DNA of 64,000 nucleotides, taken from positions 744,001-808,000 of the forward strand of contig JARKIF010000024.1 in assembly GCA_029378245.1 (NCBI GenBank), written 5' to 3'. Source of the DNA: Roridomyces roridus (taxonomy: Eukaryota; Basidiomycota; Agaricomycetes; Agaricales; Mycenaceae). The notes under the pieces were generated by a model that worked only from the letters and a program-made list of their open reading frames with translations, had not been told where the DNA came from and searched no databases. Shown in pieces: positions 1 through 11,258 of the stretch; the first letter of the stretch is position 1; each line of letters starts with the position of its first letter. The position numbers and the translations under genes were made by a program.

Positions 1-1585
1 CCCAATTCATGTCCGGATTGCATGAATATCAAATCGACGCACATTAAAATCACCTCCCTTTCAGTGAAGTACGGAATCTCGATTCATGTGCGTTTTCGAC
101 GTTTTCATGTGCCTTTTTCATGTCCTCTTGACATGAAAATGACTGGGAAGCAAGTGAACCCAATTCAAGTCAGGCCGTATGATAATGAATACTATTCACT
201 GGGACCCCAAATTTCAGATGAAAGAAATATGAATTTCAAACTAAATGTACATGATACAACGACGTGCTACTCACACCCACCCACCCTCACCTCCACCATC
301 TGCATCGTCGTAGTCGATAACAGTGTCTCCTGAGATTCATCCTGCCAATTAAAAGTTAGAACATCTCCGGGCTGAGGAGATCAACAGTACATACCTCGAG
401 TTGCGAGTAGTAGCGGAGCGGAAAGGTCTTGTAGCATCAAGAGGAATGAATGGGGTACACACTGGATATGAAGAGACGGAGCAAGAGTCGCCCGGCGTTC
501 CAATTCTGAGCGCCGCTGACTTGAGAACTTCTTGAGTTCGTGTTCGTGAATAAAACAGAATCAGCGACGCACCAGATGCCCTTTGGCCTCAGCAGTGAGC
601 CGGAATATCCAACAATTGAGTCCTACATGGGTCCTACACCCAACTGTGACCGCCGGCGCCACGGCGGCTTGGGCACGCCGCCAAAATGGGTCGGTCGGAG
701 GTCCTACAAGCGTCGTGAGGGTGTGAGAATGGCCTGGAGGTGTGCATTGCCATGTATTCGAGTCAAAGGGGGGCTGCTGTGGCGAACGAGTGGAAGAGGA
801 GGACGGGGGGAGAAGGGAGGTGAGGGTTGGGAGGAAGGAGTGGAGCGCCGTGACAGGTGTGACACCACTGACCTCATCCGCAGCAGCCGCTCCACACAAT
901 GAATATTCACCCTTCTCAAGTCCGTCTCCGTTCAAATATCCCACCGTGAAACAGCGTGGTTGTTGCGGGATGTCCGGACGGAATACAGATCGATCGAAGA
1001 ACGCCCTTGCCCGATCAATGTTCATTTCTAGCGTTCTCGTTGATTTTCATGGATTTCTCCCATGACTTTGGCTTCACTAATTCAGCAGAACTGTTCCTGA
1101 AATTCACCGAAGAGGCCATGATTTTGTACCTGGCGCGGAGTCGGAGTCAAAATCACCCAATAATGCCTGACTGACCCAGATGCATGATTTGTTCATTTCA
1201 GGCCACCGCCCCTGATTTTGCTTGCTCATGGCACGGCGACATGAAATTCATGCGCCGATGTTTTCACAGTGCTTGTGTTGAATTTGGAGTTGGCTTGGAG
1301 ATTTCGGTTGATCGCGATTACGAGTCCATGGATTTTCTGCAGTTCTATGTTGCCCTCATTCCCCGAAGGTTACTCGCCTGTTGGCAAAGTTGAATTATCC
1401 AAATTCTTGCAGTCATTTAAAAGTCCTTCATTCAACGTTACGCCCAAAAGATGAGTGCGTGGCGATACTAGAAAATACTTTGAACACCCGGGAAAACCCT
1501 TCGTGGAGCCTGCGGAGTGTCGAGGGTATGTAAAAGAGACTCGGAAAACCCGAGACTACACATCATTAGGGAACGGCTCCTAACC
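1..1585. other. no supportable gene
   Basis: About 1.6 kb in which I see no convincing coding signal. Open frames are short, overlap on both strands and have no plausible splice partners. The stretches near 10-150 and 1010-1270 are rich in variants of a short motif around TTTTCATG/CATGAAAA on both strands, which looks like decayed repeat rather than gene. Confidence 0.5.
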
Positions 1586-2478
1586 TCACCTAGACACCGG
1601 CGGCGACAGAGTGTATTTCGAGAGATAGTCCGAGTCTTTGGAGGGAACAGTGGTAGGGGAGGTGTCGAATACCTGCGGAGTCAGTGGCACCGGAACGGCG
1701 GGGGAATCACGATTTGTGACCCAATGGCCTGGTAGTTCGCACATCAGCGATACTGGGGCCGGCGGAGCGATGTACGCGCCGCCAGAGGCATACTCCTGCT
1801 GCTGATCATACCCAGACGACCACTGAGCGTATACCGTATTGGGTGATTGTGCGAGACCAGGCGGATGACGAAGGGGGTGTGAAGATGAAGATGAATGCTG
1901 CGCGTAAGCAAGACCTTCGCCTGCAGCCTTCTCGTAGTCGTCCGCCTCGATGGCGCGTCGGGCTGCATCAGGGATGAATGCACCCGCGACGTCCATCTCA
2001 CGTTCGAGTTGTCGGCGCCGCCGACGGCGGAGAGCGCACGTGAGAAGCCAGAGCGTTAGAACCACGGTGCAAAGGCCCGTGCGGGTGAAGACTGCTGCGA
2101 CGGCGGCTTTGTTGTGAAAGAATCTGGTGCAGGGCTGAGGTGAGATCATGCATTGCATGTATCGAGATCGAGGGGCGCACGAAGAGTTGGAGCTCCCCTC
2201 TACCAGACTTGCATGCGCACTTTGACTAGGCTCTGCTGACTCGTCGACGGGATTGTGCTCGTTGATAATGGCGCCGAACTCGAGGGTAGTGAAGATGAAG
2301 GGAACACATCGATCAAGGAAGTAGAAGAAGTCGTGGAGAGAGCAAGTGAATCGGAAATGGTCGTGCTGGCAGAAAGGCTTGGATCCAGAGTGGAAATCGG
2401 CGCCGTATCCGTGCTCGAGATGCTCGGGAGCAGCGGTGGAATGGGTAGCTGGCTCAGAATAGGAAGGCTATCGTGCAA
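1586..2478 (-). CDS. Ser/Thr-rich single-pass membrane protein (hypothetical)
   Basis: Two exons, 2221-2478 and 1586-2134, join in phase 0 (donor GTGCGC, acceptor CTCAG) to give 268 residues. Residues 1-86 are rich in Ser, Thr and Pro, as in O-glycosylated extracellular stalks. A hydrophobic stretch follows (TGLCTVVLTLWLLTCAL), then a run of six Arg, giving a single membrane segment with the basic side in the cytoplasm. The tail is Pro/Ser/Tyr-rich. There is no clear signal peptide, and the ATG lies directly after the stop of the kinase fragment on the same strand, so the true 5' end may be missing or fused. I do not recognise the family; mid2-like surface sensors have the same layout but no motif ties this gene to them. 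Confidence 0.45.
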
Positions 2479-2946
2479 TCAGCGTACGTGTTTCGACAGA
2501 GGACTGAGACGCACCTTGAGTCCCCCGCCGCACGCCGGTGGTGATCGCCTGGAGCATGTCCCCAGAGGATGAAAGTCCATTACGAGGAAGGTATGCTCCG
2601 CATCGGAGAAATGTCGATACATGGTGACGATGTTGGGGTGGCTGGATACGCGGAGGTGAAGAGTACTCTTGCTATTGCGCAGCGAAATGTTGTCTCCCGA
2701 ACTCTGGAGGCACTTGACGGCGTGCACCGGACTGGACGTCGAAGATGTGGTGGAGGACGAGGAGGATGAGGGAAGAGAAGATGATGAAGTAGAAGCCCAT
2801 GACGAGCGGGAGGAGGAGCACGACTCTGCGTCGACGGCGCGATACAGCTTGCCGTACGCACCGACACCGATGAGCTTGGCGAGAAGCAGTGTGCGGTCGT
2901 CGACGATTGAGCCGGTAAGATCGGGGAGAGTTTTGGAAGAAGGCAT
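2479..2946 (-). pseudogene. protein kinase N-lobe fragment, frameshifted
   Basis: The frame from 2946 starts with a short leader ending LTGSIVDD and then reads as a Ser/Thr kinase N-lobe: glycine loop (IGVGAYGKLYRAVD), catalytic Lys in HAVKCL, a Ser-rich insert, and the HPNIVTMYRHFSD and FLVMDF segments before the hinge. Just after VMDF, near 2560-2565, the frame breaks. Moving by one base at the run of four G (minus strand) restores a hinge-like GDMLQAIT. No HRDLKP catalytic loop or DFG follows on this strand; the next sequence is the Ser/Thr-rich membrane protein. I read this as a truncated, frameshifted kinase. The leader resembles a kinase group I know from mushroom genomes, but that is recollection, not a search. 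Confidence 0.6.
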
Positions 2947-3185
2947 AAGATTTCGAGGGAGAATTCGGTAAGAGGTGGTGGTCGAAGTAAAAGAGGTAAA
3001 GTGCGTCAGGAGCTAACCTCCTCGACTTTATAGGGGAAGTGAGACATGTCTGGATTCCGTTCCGCGGGAGCAGTTTGAATTCGTCCAGAGGAAGTGGGAG
3101 CAGACACCGTAAGTGTTCAAGTCGTCGGCGATGGTGAGAGTAGAGAGCAAGCGGTATTGATCCGTCATCAGATGTCAAAGCCTTT

Positions 3186-3338
3186 TCTTGTTCCGCGCTT
3201 CGTTCATGTCTGGAAGTTGAATTTAGATTTGAGGCAGCCACAGATATTCGTTGGGGGTGGAGGAGCAGCGGAAGGTTCAACTTCCCGAACTGCTGATCTC
3301 CAGGTCGTAGGGCGATGGTGAGGCGTGAGGATGAACCC
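3186..3338. repeat. 153-bp exact duplicate, copy 1
   Basis: This 153-bp block is identical to 3603-3755 in direct orientation. The sequences diverge immediately outside it on both sides. It contains no complete gene. Confidence 0.9.
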
Positions 3339-3441
3339 CAACCACCACCCTACCTGTGTGCTGCCCCACATGCCATGGGAAGCCAAACCAAACGACAGCT
3401 CAGGCTGTAAGACCCTAATTTTGCAGGCGAGGGCGGGCGGG

Positions 3442-3602
3442 GAAAGATTTTGGAAGTGTTGGAGGATGGATTCGTCGACGTAGGCGCTCCATTGCATGAA
3501 GTGCTGGCGGATCGTCGTGGTGTGATGAGAGAAGCACAGGTCACATGTCACTCCGCTGTCACAAGAATCAGTACTGCTTTCGCAAGCTCATCAGTACTAC
3601 AC
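3442..3602. repeat. 161-bp exact duplicate, copy 1
   Basis: This 161-bp block is identical to 6526-6686 in direct orientation, about 3 kb away. Copy 1 abuts the second 153-bp block with no gap (3602/3603), so two recent duplications meet at one base. Confidence 0.9.
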
Positions 3603-3755
3603 TCTTGTTCCGCGCTTCGTTCATGTCTGGAAGTTGAATTTAGATTTGAGGCAGCCACAGATATTCGTTGGGGGTGGAGGAGCAGCGGAAGGTTCAACTT
3701 CCCGAACTGCTGATCTCCAGGTCGTAGGGCGATGGTGAGGCGTGAGGATGAACCC
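3603..3755. repeat. 153-bp exact duplicate, copy 2
   Basis: Exact direct copy of 3186-3338. It begins at the base following the 161-bp duplicate. Confidence 0.9.
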
Positions 3756-4639
3756 ATGACGGAGACGCCAGACGAGGGCATCACCAACGCCCGCGGCTAA
3801 CCCACCAAAAAGCGGCGAAGGAGATCCATCAAGTAGGAGTCAAGTTAGAAACTCGTCACGGGGTGTAACAGAGTGTTGGAAATCCAAATCCAGGCTCCAA
3901 AACCAGAATGCCGATAGAGCATGGAATGTGATGAAGGGCCAGGACGGAAGGCCAAAATCGAAAACAGGCCTAAGCAAATCCAAGTAGCTTGTGAATCGAA
4001 TGGACTCGAGTGGGTATTGGTGGGTTGATGCTAGGTGTGCTATGGCCAGACATCGAAAGGGTAGGAGGTGGAACCAAATATAAAGTGAATGCAGAAGTCA
4101 ACTCGGTAGGACCGTTAGACAGCGGTGAACGGAAGCGCGGGAGAGACCGGTTATCCAAGCTACAGGGCGTAAATCAAGGGAATTGTGATAGAAGTGAAGA
4201 CGGGAATTGCGAGATGCGCAGTTCGGAAGTGCCAATGGGAGAATTGAATATTCCAGGTTGAAAGACCGAGCGTCGCAAGTAGAGATCGTGGTACCAAGAA
4301 CAACACAAATCAAATATCCAAAGCTGGAACGCCAGTTAAGGGTGTTGAACATGAAGACAAACATTGTGGCCGAAGGAAGTAGGACTCGTTCCGAGCCTTT
4401 AATGAAACCAGGAATCAGGATTGAGTTAGAAGATTCCGATGGCAGGGGAACGAGCGTAGTTGGTCGATCAACAAACACAGGATTCATGTATCAGGATAAA
4501 CGAAGAGGCCGCCGTTGGAAGCACTGTCCCTTCAAGTACACAGAATCAAAATTTGAAAGGGATGCAGAATCTTGGACACCAGTGCACACATTCCAATGGC
4601 CCGGGATCAAAGGTCGAAACAATGAAGTGCAGTTTGGAT

Positions 4640-5165
4640 GATACAAGAACATCGGAGGTTGAAGAATGCACGGTGTCGGATACCGGTTTACGCAGAATGC
4701 AATGAAGGATTCCACGAGATGGCATCATGTGCTAGAGTGGTGGAATGAAGCTCGGATGTGACGACAAATACAAGATTGAAGGATGCACGGTTTCGAATGC
4801 CAATACACAAGATAATTAAACGGAAATCCAATGAGACAGCATTGAAGGCCGAAGGGACGGAGACGGAATGTAGTCCGTAGGGTGCGATGCAAGTTCTAGG
4901 TTGACAATTGATGTGCGAGCGGAGTGAGTCAGGTGCTGCTAGAGGACAGAAGGGAGCTCGGATGTCATAATGAACACAAGATCGAAGGGTGCACGGTTTC
5001 GAATACCAGTGTACAAGAGAAGCAAACAGAAAATTCAACAAGACGGCATTGAAGGCCGAAGGGACGGAATGTACTTTGTATGGTACAAAGAGCATGAAAT
5101 CAAATGTAAGATTCCAAGTCAAAACCCGAGGCGCGAGCGAAGTGAGTTCCATGACAAGACATAGG
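4640..5165. repeat. degenerate tandem repeat, about 205-bp period
   Basis: Blocks starting near 4764 and 4972 share long similar runs (an AAGATTGAAGGATGCACGG-like start and an AGACAGCATTGAAGGCC-like core about 60 bp further on). A weaker third copy starts near 4655. The core recurs on the same strand in 55.8-56.8 kb. There is no sustained coding frame; neighbouring 3756-4640 shows nothing recognisable. Confidence 0.55.
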
Positions 5166-5310
5166 CGGGCAACAATGTCCAGAATATTGGAGTCTACAAC
5201 GCAAAGGAGGGGACCATCACAAATCCAGTGGTTGAGTCAAGTTGAAGTTGGATTGTCGACGAGAACCGTAAGTGAAGTTAGATGTGGAATATAAGGCCCT
5301 TAGCGGGACA

Positions 5311-6064
5311 GGCAATCCAGCGCTGGAGGCATGGATGCATATGATGACTCGAAGAGGGGCAACTCAGAAAGAGAAGGTCCGACACTTTCGATATCAGAGG
5401 AAGGGATATGCTCGATGTCGGGTAAGCAGCACTTTGGATGTGTGATATGAAGAACTTCAAGGCAAGTTGATGATCCACCGGACGGACAAATCCGGCTTTC
5501 GATAGCAGAGGAAGACAGCAATTCAGTAAATGTGTCGGAACTGGATGCCCCAAAATGCATGGGAACTGGATGCCCAAATTGAATTGGGAACTGGATGCCC
5601 GTAAAGAAGTGGGAACTCGATGCCCATACAGAAAGGGAACTCGATGCTCATACAGAAAGGGAAATTGATGCCCGTAAAGAATGGGAACTCGATGCCCATA
5701 CAGAATAGGAACTTGATGCCCGTAAAGAATGGGAACTTGATGCCCAGAAATGAATGGGAACTTGATGCCCGTAAGGAATGGGAATGGGAACTCGATGCCC
5801 AGAAATGAATGGGAACTTGATGCCCGTAAGGAATGGGAACTCGATGCCCGTAAGGGATGGGAACTTGATGCCCAAAAAGAACGGGGACTAGATGCCTGAA
5901 AAACAAATGGGAACTAGATGCCCGTAATGAAAGAGTTGGGAACTGGATGCCCGAATTGAATGAATCATGGGAACTTGCCCACCGAATGTCTGAAGAGAAC
6001 TCGATGCCCAACAATAGCGGAGGAGTAAAGCAATCCAGCGCTCGAGGGCGTAGATGCATAGAGT
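5311..6064. repeat. 27-bp minisatellite flanked by direct repeats
   Basis: Between about 5540 and 6010 there are 18 occurrences of a GGAACTxGATGCCC unit, mostly spaced 24-30 bp apart. Because 27 is a multiple of three, the minus strand stays open and reads as a GIEFPF-like nonapeptide repeat, but nothing suggests a real protein. The array lies between two similar runs of about 33 bp (CAATCCAGCGCTxGAGG) starting near 5313 and 6031. Confidence 0.85.
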
Positions 6065-6525
6065 AATTGGGAGCTCACAGCCAGGAAGAAGAAACCAGTA
6101 GCAGAGAAGCAGCACTCGGGCAACAAGAGCAGAGGATAATCAAGCATCCTGGGGCATAGGGAACAGTGATAGCATTGACAGTGCGGAGAGGAATGAGATG
6201 TACAAATTGGGTGCAGGCAATGAGACCGTTGACAGAGGACAAGACCAGAACAGGCTCGACTGATAGCAGGGGATATAGCCCATTCGACGGTAGATGAATA
6301 AGTCTTGATGGTGTACAAGGCTCGGCATGGAGGAATACATGGGGGAAGAAGCAAATGGAGGTTCATAGGACCAGTAGAACTCACCTCATCCAAGCTACCA
6401 CTCATTTATGTTGTCCCATTGAAAGTCACGAAGTCCGGGTGAAGAAAGTGTATCCAGAATAAAGCGGGGCAAGAAAGGTGTTCTGGGCAATGATAGTGGA
6501 AGAAAGAAGAGCAGATGTGGCCAGA

Positions 6526-6686
6526 GAAAGATTTTGGAAGTGTTGGAGGATGGATTCGTCGACGTAGGCGCTCCATTGCATGAAGTGCTGGCGGATCGTC
6601 GTGGTGTGATGAGAGAAGCACAGGTCACATGTCACTCCGCTGTCACAAGAATCAGTACTGCTTTCGCAAGCTCATCAGTACTACAC
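6526..6686. repeat. 161-bp exact duplicate, copy 2
   Basis: Exact direct copy of 3442-3602. It is followed after about 95 bp by the possible exon at 6780. Confidence 0.9.
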
Positions 6687-6779
6687 CTCTTCCGACCGTC
6701 ATGGTCATTCATTAATATTCATTGGTCATTCACCACATCGCTAGACGCAAATGAGACGACGACTTTGAGCCATCCCGAC

Positions 6780-6983
6780 ATGTCTACCCACCCACCGTCT
6801 ACAGACCCACAATGCATTGGCGACATTCTGACCCGCCCATCTTTCCCGGCGCGTCCACGTCAGCCAGCTGATCACGCTCCACTTGACAGCCCGCCCGCGA
6901 AACGGCAACGCTTAGACCCGTCCCATTGCTCCAGTCCATCCACCTGCACCCCGTTACAGCACCCCGCACCCCGTGGCCAGTGA
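6780..6983 (+). CDS. possible first exon with nuclear-localisation-like motif
   Basis: An ATG at 6780 opens 67 residues rich in Pro and Ser with a basic motif SPPAKRQRLD, the kind of short nuclear localisation signal common in the N-termini of basidiomycete nuclear or F-box proteins. No downstream exon could be joined with confidence, although several GT and AG sites occur in 6983-7060. It may be an isolated gene remnant. Confidence 0.25.
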   Translation: MSTHPPSTDPQCIGDILTRPSFPARPRQPADHAPLDSPPAKRQRLDPSHCSSPSTCTPLQHPAPRGQ

Positions 6984-7059
6984 CATCGGATAGAAACGCC
7001 CCACACCATTCAAGAAACGGGGCACGCAGACCGTCAGCTAGCGCATCCACAAGATGTTT

Positions 7060-9003
7060 ACGCAGGAGTGAGTACTTGAGGGGATAGGATTCGCGGCTTA
7101 TCGCGTAGGATTTTTCTGCTGGAAAGGAAGCGATTCGAGGGTGAGCTGCAGGAGATATTCCAAGTGGGGGGTCTACGGGAAACGTGCGTGTTTCTGCTCT
7201 TCGTTTGGGATTGTGCTGACCTTGCGCGGTAGATCTACACTGTTGTCATCCAATTTAAGTCTAGCTGCGACTGCACGTCCTCCTGATCGTGTGCTGTCTC
7301 AGTCTGAGAGTCTCTCGTAGGCTCCGATGCAAAGAAATGCCCGAATGTCTGCAAACACATCGTCCGTCCTTCTTCTTCTGTTTCTTCGAGATCGTCTCAC
7401 CGCGATTTAGCTCTTTATCTACGTTAAAGGTCACCAACCAAATACTGTCGGAAATCCCCATCCGGACCGGACCCACCACCGGACTCAGGCTGTTCGGCAT
7501 CTCTGATGGGGCCAAATTTTTGTTGGATCATAGTGGGTGTAATAGCCTCCCCAGCCATAAAGTTACGGATTGAAACAAACAATAACCGGCGAGCTACGAT
7601 CAATTTACTTGGTGCTCACCAAATCACCCAAATCACCGAATCCACCAAATTCATTTGATTGTATCTGAACTACTGCAGCTCCTGGAGGGCCATAATGTTG
7701 TGATGATATAGACCTCAATGGAGCCTTTCAGGGGGCATGTTATCCCGTGGAGAAACACGCGTATCGAGTCAGTAATAATGATTTGGTCCGGATGTGGGTT
7801 TATCTCATCTCAGCATGATCTGGAAAACTTTGTTCCTACACAACAAAGGGCAGGCTCTTGTGCCCCAGATTTTTTTGTGACTACAGGTCATATAGCTATC
7901 TACCAGGCCCCAATATCACCGGGTAGCACCGGGCCTCAGTCTCATGAAATTTCACCATCTTTGATGAGTGGTCCGGATGGGGGTTTCCGACAGTACGTAC
8001 ATTTGAATTCCTATCGACACATCCAGTCGTCCAAGTGCCGCTATCCCCCAACCTATGGCATCAGAGGTGCGTTTCGGCTTCCCATGCGGTCTGTCTTTAA
8101 TTCCGCTTCGAAACGCAGGGGTTTCTTCAAGTCCGAATTGGAACCCATCTTCGCCATCTCGCCTCCCAAAACGCCCAACGCCGCCCTCCCCGAGCCACGT
8201 ATCATCGAAGCCTACGCCATTGCGACGGGAAAGATCGCGCATCCCGATTCTTCGAGGCGATGGACTGTACCGGCAACTGTCGCCTTCCAGCCGAGGATGA
8301 CAATGTCCGATGTGTTTCGACCGGATGGTATTGGTACGAATAACACCGGGGGCAGGACGCATGTCTCGGCGCATGCTCTCAAGTACAAGGACTGTCACAT
8401 TCACCACACATTGCCGGTACTGATCCGGCATGTATTGCCCTCGAAGAAATCAAGAAAAGCATCAGGGGTGGTGAATCATGTTTTGAGTAAGTGAGGTACC
8501 TACTGGACCACTCTCATTACCTTTCTCCGAGCGTCGGCTTGAGTCTGAAGACTAAAGGTGAATGGCCGGGCCAACAGTGTACCTCACTGTTACGCCCTGA
8601 AGATAAATTCAACTCGGTTGAATTGCTTCAAGGACAACAAACGCTCAATCAGGATCAGCGCCTATGATAAAATTAGTGTTCTCGAGACTGCCGACTCAGA
8701 GCCGATGGGAACAAGATGGAATCCGGTGCAATGCAAAGAACACAACTCGGCACTGGGTCGGCACCAAGCGATAGTCGGAGTTGTGCCGAGCTGACACCGT
8801 CACCAAGGCATTTAGGGCAAATTAATCGTACCTTGTATTCACATCTTCTTATTCCTAGTCACATAAGTACCTACCTTCCTCCTCAAGTGGTGAAATTGCA
8901 CCGGCCGGGATGCCGTGCCCTGCCGTGTCGGGATGCCCGTCACACATCCCAGAATGGCTGCCTTGGCTCCTGGGTTACGGTTACATGCGTCGGTACATGC
9001 GTA
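7060..9003. other. no supportable gene; contains an inverted repeat
   Basis: Nearly 2 kb without a coding frame I can support. Two runs containing TCGGAAAxCCCCATCCGGAC, near 7443-7470 on the plus strand and 7968-7996 on the minus strand, form an imperfect inverted repeat of about 26 bp with roughly 500 bp between. It could be a decayed inverted-repeat element; no clear target duplication is visible. The longer open frames here show no family features. Confidence 0.4.
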
Positions 9004-9030
9004 CGAGGCATGTCAAAATGACATGCCTCG
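9004..9030. repeat. perfect 12-bp hairpin
   Basis: Twelve-base arms CGAGGCATGTCA and their complement surround a 3-base loop. It lies about 135 bp beyond the stop codon of the esterase gene ending at 9165, in its likely 3' untranslated region or just past it. A role in transcript end formation is only a guess. Confidence 0.6.
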
Positions 9031-9164
9031 GACCTTGCCCCCAGTGTCGGTCAATCAAACTTCATCAATTCGCGATGGACATTTGATTGATTGCACTTTG
9101 TCAAACGCCTGCGCGGCGCAGTTGAACAATGTGAGATACATTCGATATACTATATACAGGTCAT

Positions 9165-10408
9165 TCAAAGACATTGGGAGTAGACTGTCGCAAGCAGTGA
9201 GTGTTTGTCGGTCTTTGGAGGCGATTTCGAACTCACAAGCGTTGACCACTGTGCAGGTGAAGGGGGAAGCACAGACCGTTCCACCGGTCCAGCCTTGTCC
9301 GCCACACTGGCCCCACTCAGCAACCGTGGATCCCGACGGCGGGGGTGCGCTCGCGGTCGTCGTGGGCGGTGTTCCAGTCGTAGTCGTAGTCGGCGGCGTC
9401 GTCTGCGACCCAACGATCCCAAACCACTCCAAATCCTCCATCTCCTGCACCGGGACTGTATGCCCTACACCCTGCGCGAGAATTCCCTGCAGCCTCGGTC
9501 CGTAGATGGACTTGGTGTATCCGGAAAGTGGGGTGTTTTGGAGCACCTGCGTGGGAGCGGTGGCCTCGTACCCGAAGACGCCGCACCATTCTTTGATTTC
9601 CTCGTTGAGGTTGTTGGGGAAGAGCGTCGTATCGGCGGTCCCGTGGTACTCTTGGATCGGGGGGTAGCTGCCCGTGTAGCCCGGGTACATGGCGTGGACA
9701 GTGTTGGCCCATCTGTGGAAAGAGGGTGAGTCATGTCGCCAAAAGGAGGGATTGGTTCTCACTGTGCTTGGGTGTCGTTAGTGAGGCCCTCGGAGCATGT
9801 AGAGTTCCATGCGTCCACTCCACCGAAGTTCGACACGAAGCAGCCTGCGGCGACGCCCGAGTAGACGCTCGCACCGGCATAGAGCTCCGGGTATACCGAT
9901 GCCTGGACATTCGTCATCATAGCTTTCCCCCCGTGAGCTTCTTTGTTCCACCATTATGTAGTTCCCACTCACCGCCCGAAGACGACCCGGTAACAAACAC
10001 CTTGGTCGCATCCACATGCCAGTTGGAGATGGCATACGGCACCATGTTGGCAATACCAAAGCTGTCCCCTCCCCCGTTGTGCGTCAATGTAGCCGCGGAA
10101 GACACATCCCAACACGTGCCCGAATTCGGCGAGCTGGGGTATATGACGATGAAGCCGTAGGTATCCGCCAACGCAGCGTATGTCGTGCTTTCAAAGTACA
10201 CCGTCCCGGTTGCAGTGCATTCGTGGATGGCTACGATGAGGGCGGGGGAGGCTGCGACGGTGGTCGGTTTGTAGTAGAAGAAGCCGACGTTCGTCGGGTT
10301 TTGGCTGCCCGTGAAGCTAGTGACCTGTTGGAGCGTCGAGGTGAGTGCGGAGACCAGGCCGGTGCAGAGGACCAGCGAGGAGAGAAGGGTTTTGCGGATG
10401 CCGACCAT
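9165..10408 (-). CDS. CE1 carbohydrate esterase with CBM1 (acetylxylan/feruloyl esterase type)
   Basis: Four exons (9973-10408, 9763-9922, 9237-9712, 9165-9184) join in phase to 363 residues. A signal peptide (about residues 1-21, ending LVSA) directs secretion. The alpha/beta-hydrolase domain carries the oxyanion-type [11 protein letters not shown] region and a G-x-S-x-G nucleophile (GSSSG) split by intron 1. An EYHGTADTT segment and GHTVP near the domain end probably supply the acid and histidine. A Thr/Pro linker leads to a C-terminal cellulose-binding CBM1 ([12 protein letters not shown] ... FYSQCL, final residues). CE1 enzymes remove acetyl or feruloyl groups from xylan outside the cell; the sequence does not tell me which. 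A TATA-like box lies 41 bp before the ATG. The paralogue at 13709-15003 has a different intron set. Confidence 0.93.
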
Positions 10409-10448
10409 GTTTGTGGGCTCTGGAGGAAGAGTGGGGTGGGTGAGCGCT

Positions 10449-10454
10449 CTTATA
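10449..10454 (-). promoter_or_regulatory. TATA-like box of the CE1 gene at 9165
   Basis: TATAAG on the minus strand, 41-46 bp upstream of the start codon at 10408. The same element at a similar distance precedes the paralogue (15037-15042) and the GH6 gene (27521), which supports it being a core promoter element. Confidence 0.55.
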
Positions 10455-10987
10455 GCCTCACGTGTTGTCGGAAACTAATACCACATTATCGGCCACCGGG
10501 CCAGCGAATGTCCTCCTGACCCCGGCTGCAAAAACCAAAACCAAAGTCTCGTAATCTATTTTCGCTCTTCGATCCTATTCTTGCCAGCCCTTATTTTAGG
10601 TTTCTTCAAGCCTCGTTCCCTGACTTTCGTTCTTTTAACTGTGTCCAACTTTCCAGCGTCCACCCCAAAGTGGTTACCTAGAACTTGACCAGATTTCATA
10701 CAACGTTCAATAGATTGAACTTCACCCCTCAAAGCAACCGCGGCGCCCGAATCTCGTTTGTCCCATTGGCATCCGCATAAATTTCGCATAAATTGATGCA
10801 CACTCTACAGCCATTTCAACATCCGCGTCAGAACGGTAGTATCTCGGTGACAGACGCAGCTGACCGCAACGATGGTCTTGATGCAGGTGCGGAGTTGCCA
10901 AGGATTTCCCGAACTTTGGGTCGTGCCGTGTTTGAGCTGATTAGTATGTACGTTCGTACAAGTCGAGCGAATCGAAGAAATCAAGAC

Positions 10988-11140
10988 TACTGTAGAGTTT
11001 CGATCAATTCGAATGTCACGCGTCACGGCCGATTTCTGAAAATAGTGCCATTAATTTTTTCTCGATTTATCGGATTTTTGGAGATTTGTCGGAAAAATAA
11101 AAGTCACGTGCATTTTCGAATTGATCGAAACTCTACAGTA
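10988..11140. mobile_element. 153-bp inverted-repeat MITE (TA-flanked)
   Basis: The ends are a perfect 26-bp inverted repeat (10988-11013 and 11115-11140) around about 100 bp of AT-rich sequence. The outermost two bases are TA on each side, so the element can be read as starting CTGTAGAGTTTCG and flanked by a TA duplication, as in Tc1/mariner-derived miniature elements. It encodes no protein. Confidence 0.7.
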
Positions 11141-11258
11141 CTCGGTCCTCTCAAGAGTTCGTTAGATTTTGCCGTGCCGGCAACATCATTTGTTGGAAAT
11201 GACATCACGTCACGGAACCTTTCTCTTGTTTCACGCGACCACCATGTCGCGAATACTG

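Noticed and set aside
561..1025. 154-codon minus-strand frame
   Set aside because: Low-complexity Pro/Ser content, competing frames in all directions, no recognisable start context or motif.
5540..6010. CRISPR array
   Set aside because: Units are nearly identical throughout with no unique spacers, and the genome is eukaryotic.
5523..6059. 178-residue repetitive protein on the minus strand
   Set aside because: The frame is open only because the minisatellite unit is 27 bp; no start or flanking exon supports translation.
7718..8494. 258-codon open frame on the plus strand
   Set aside because: No splice partners, no domain, an overlapping long frame on the other strand and an inverted repeat at its edge; composition rather than coding best explains it.
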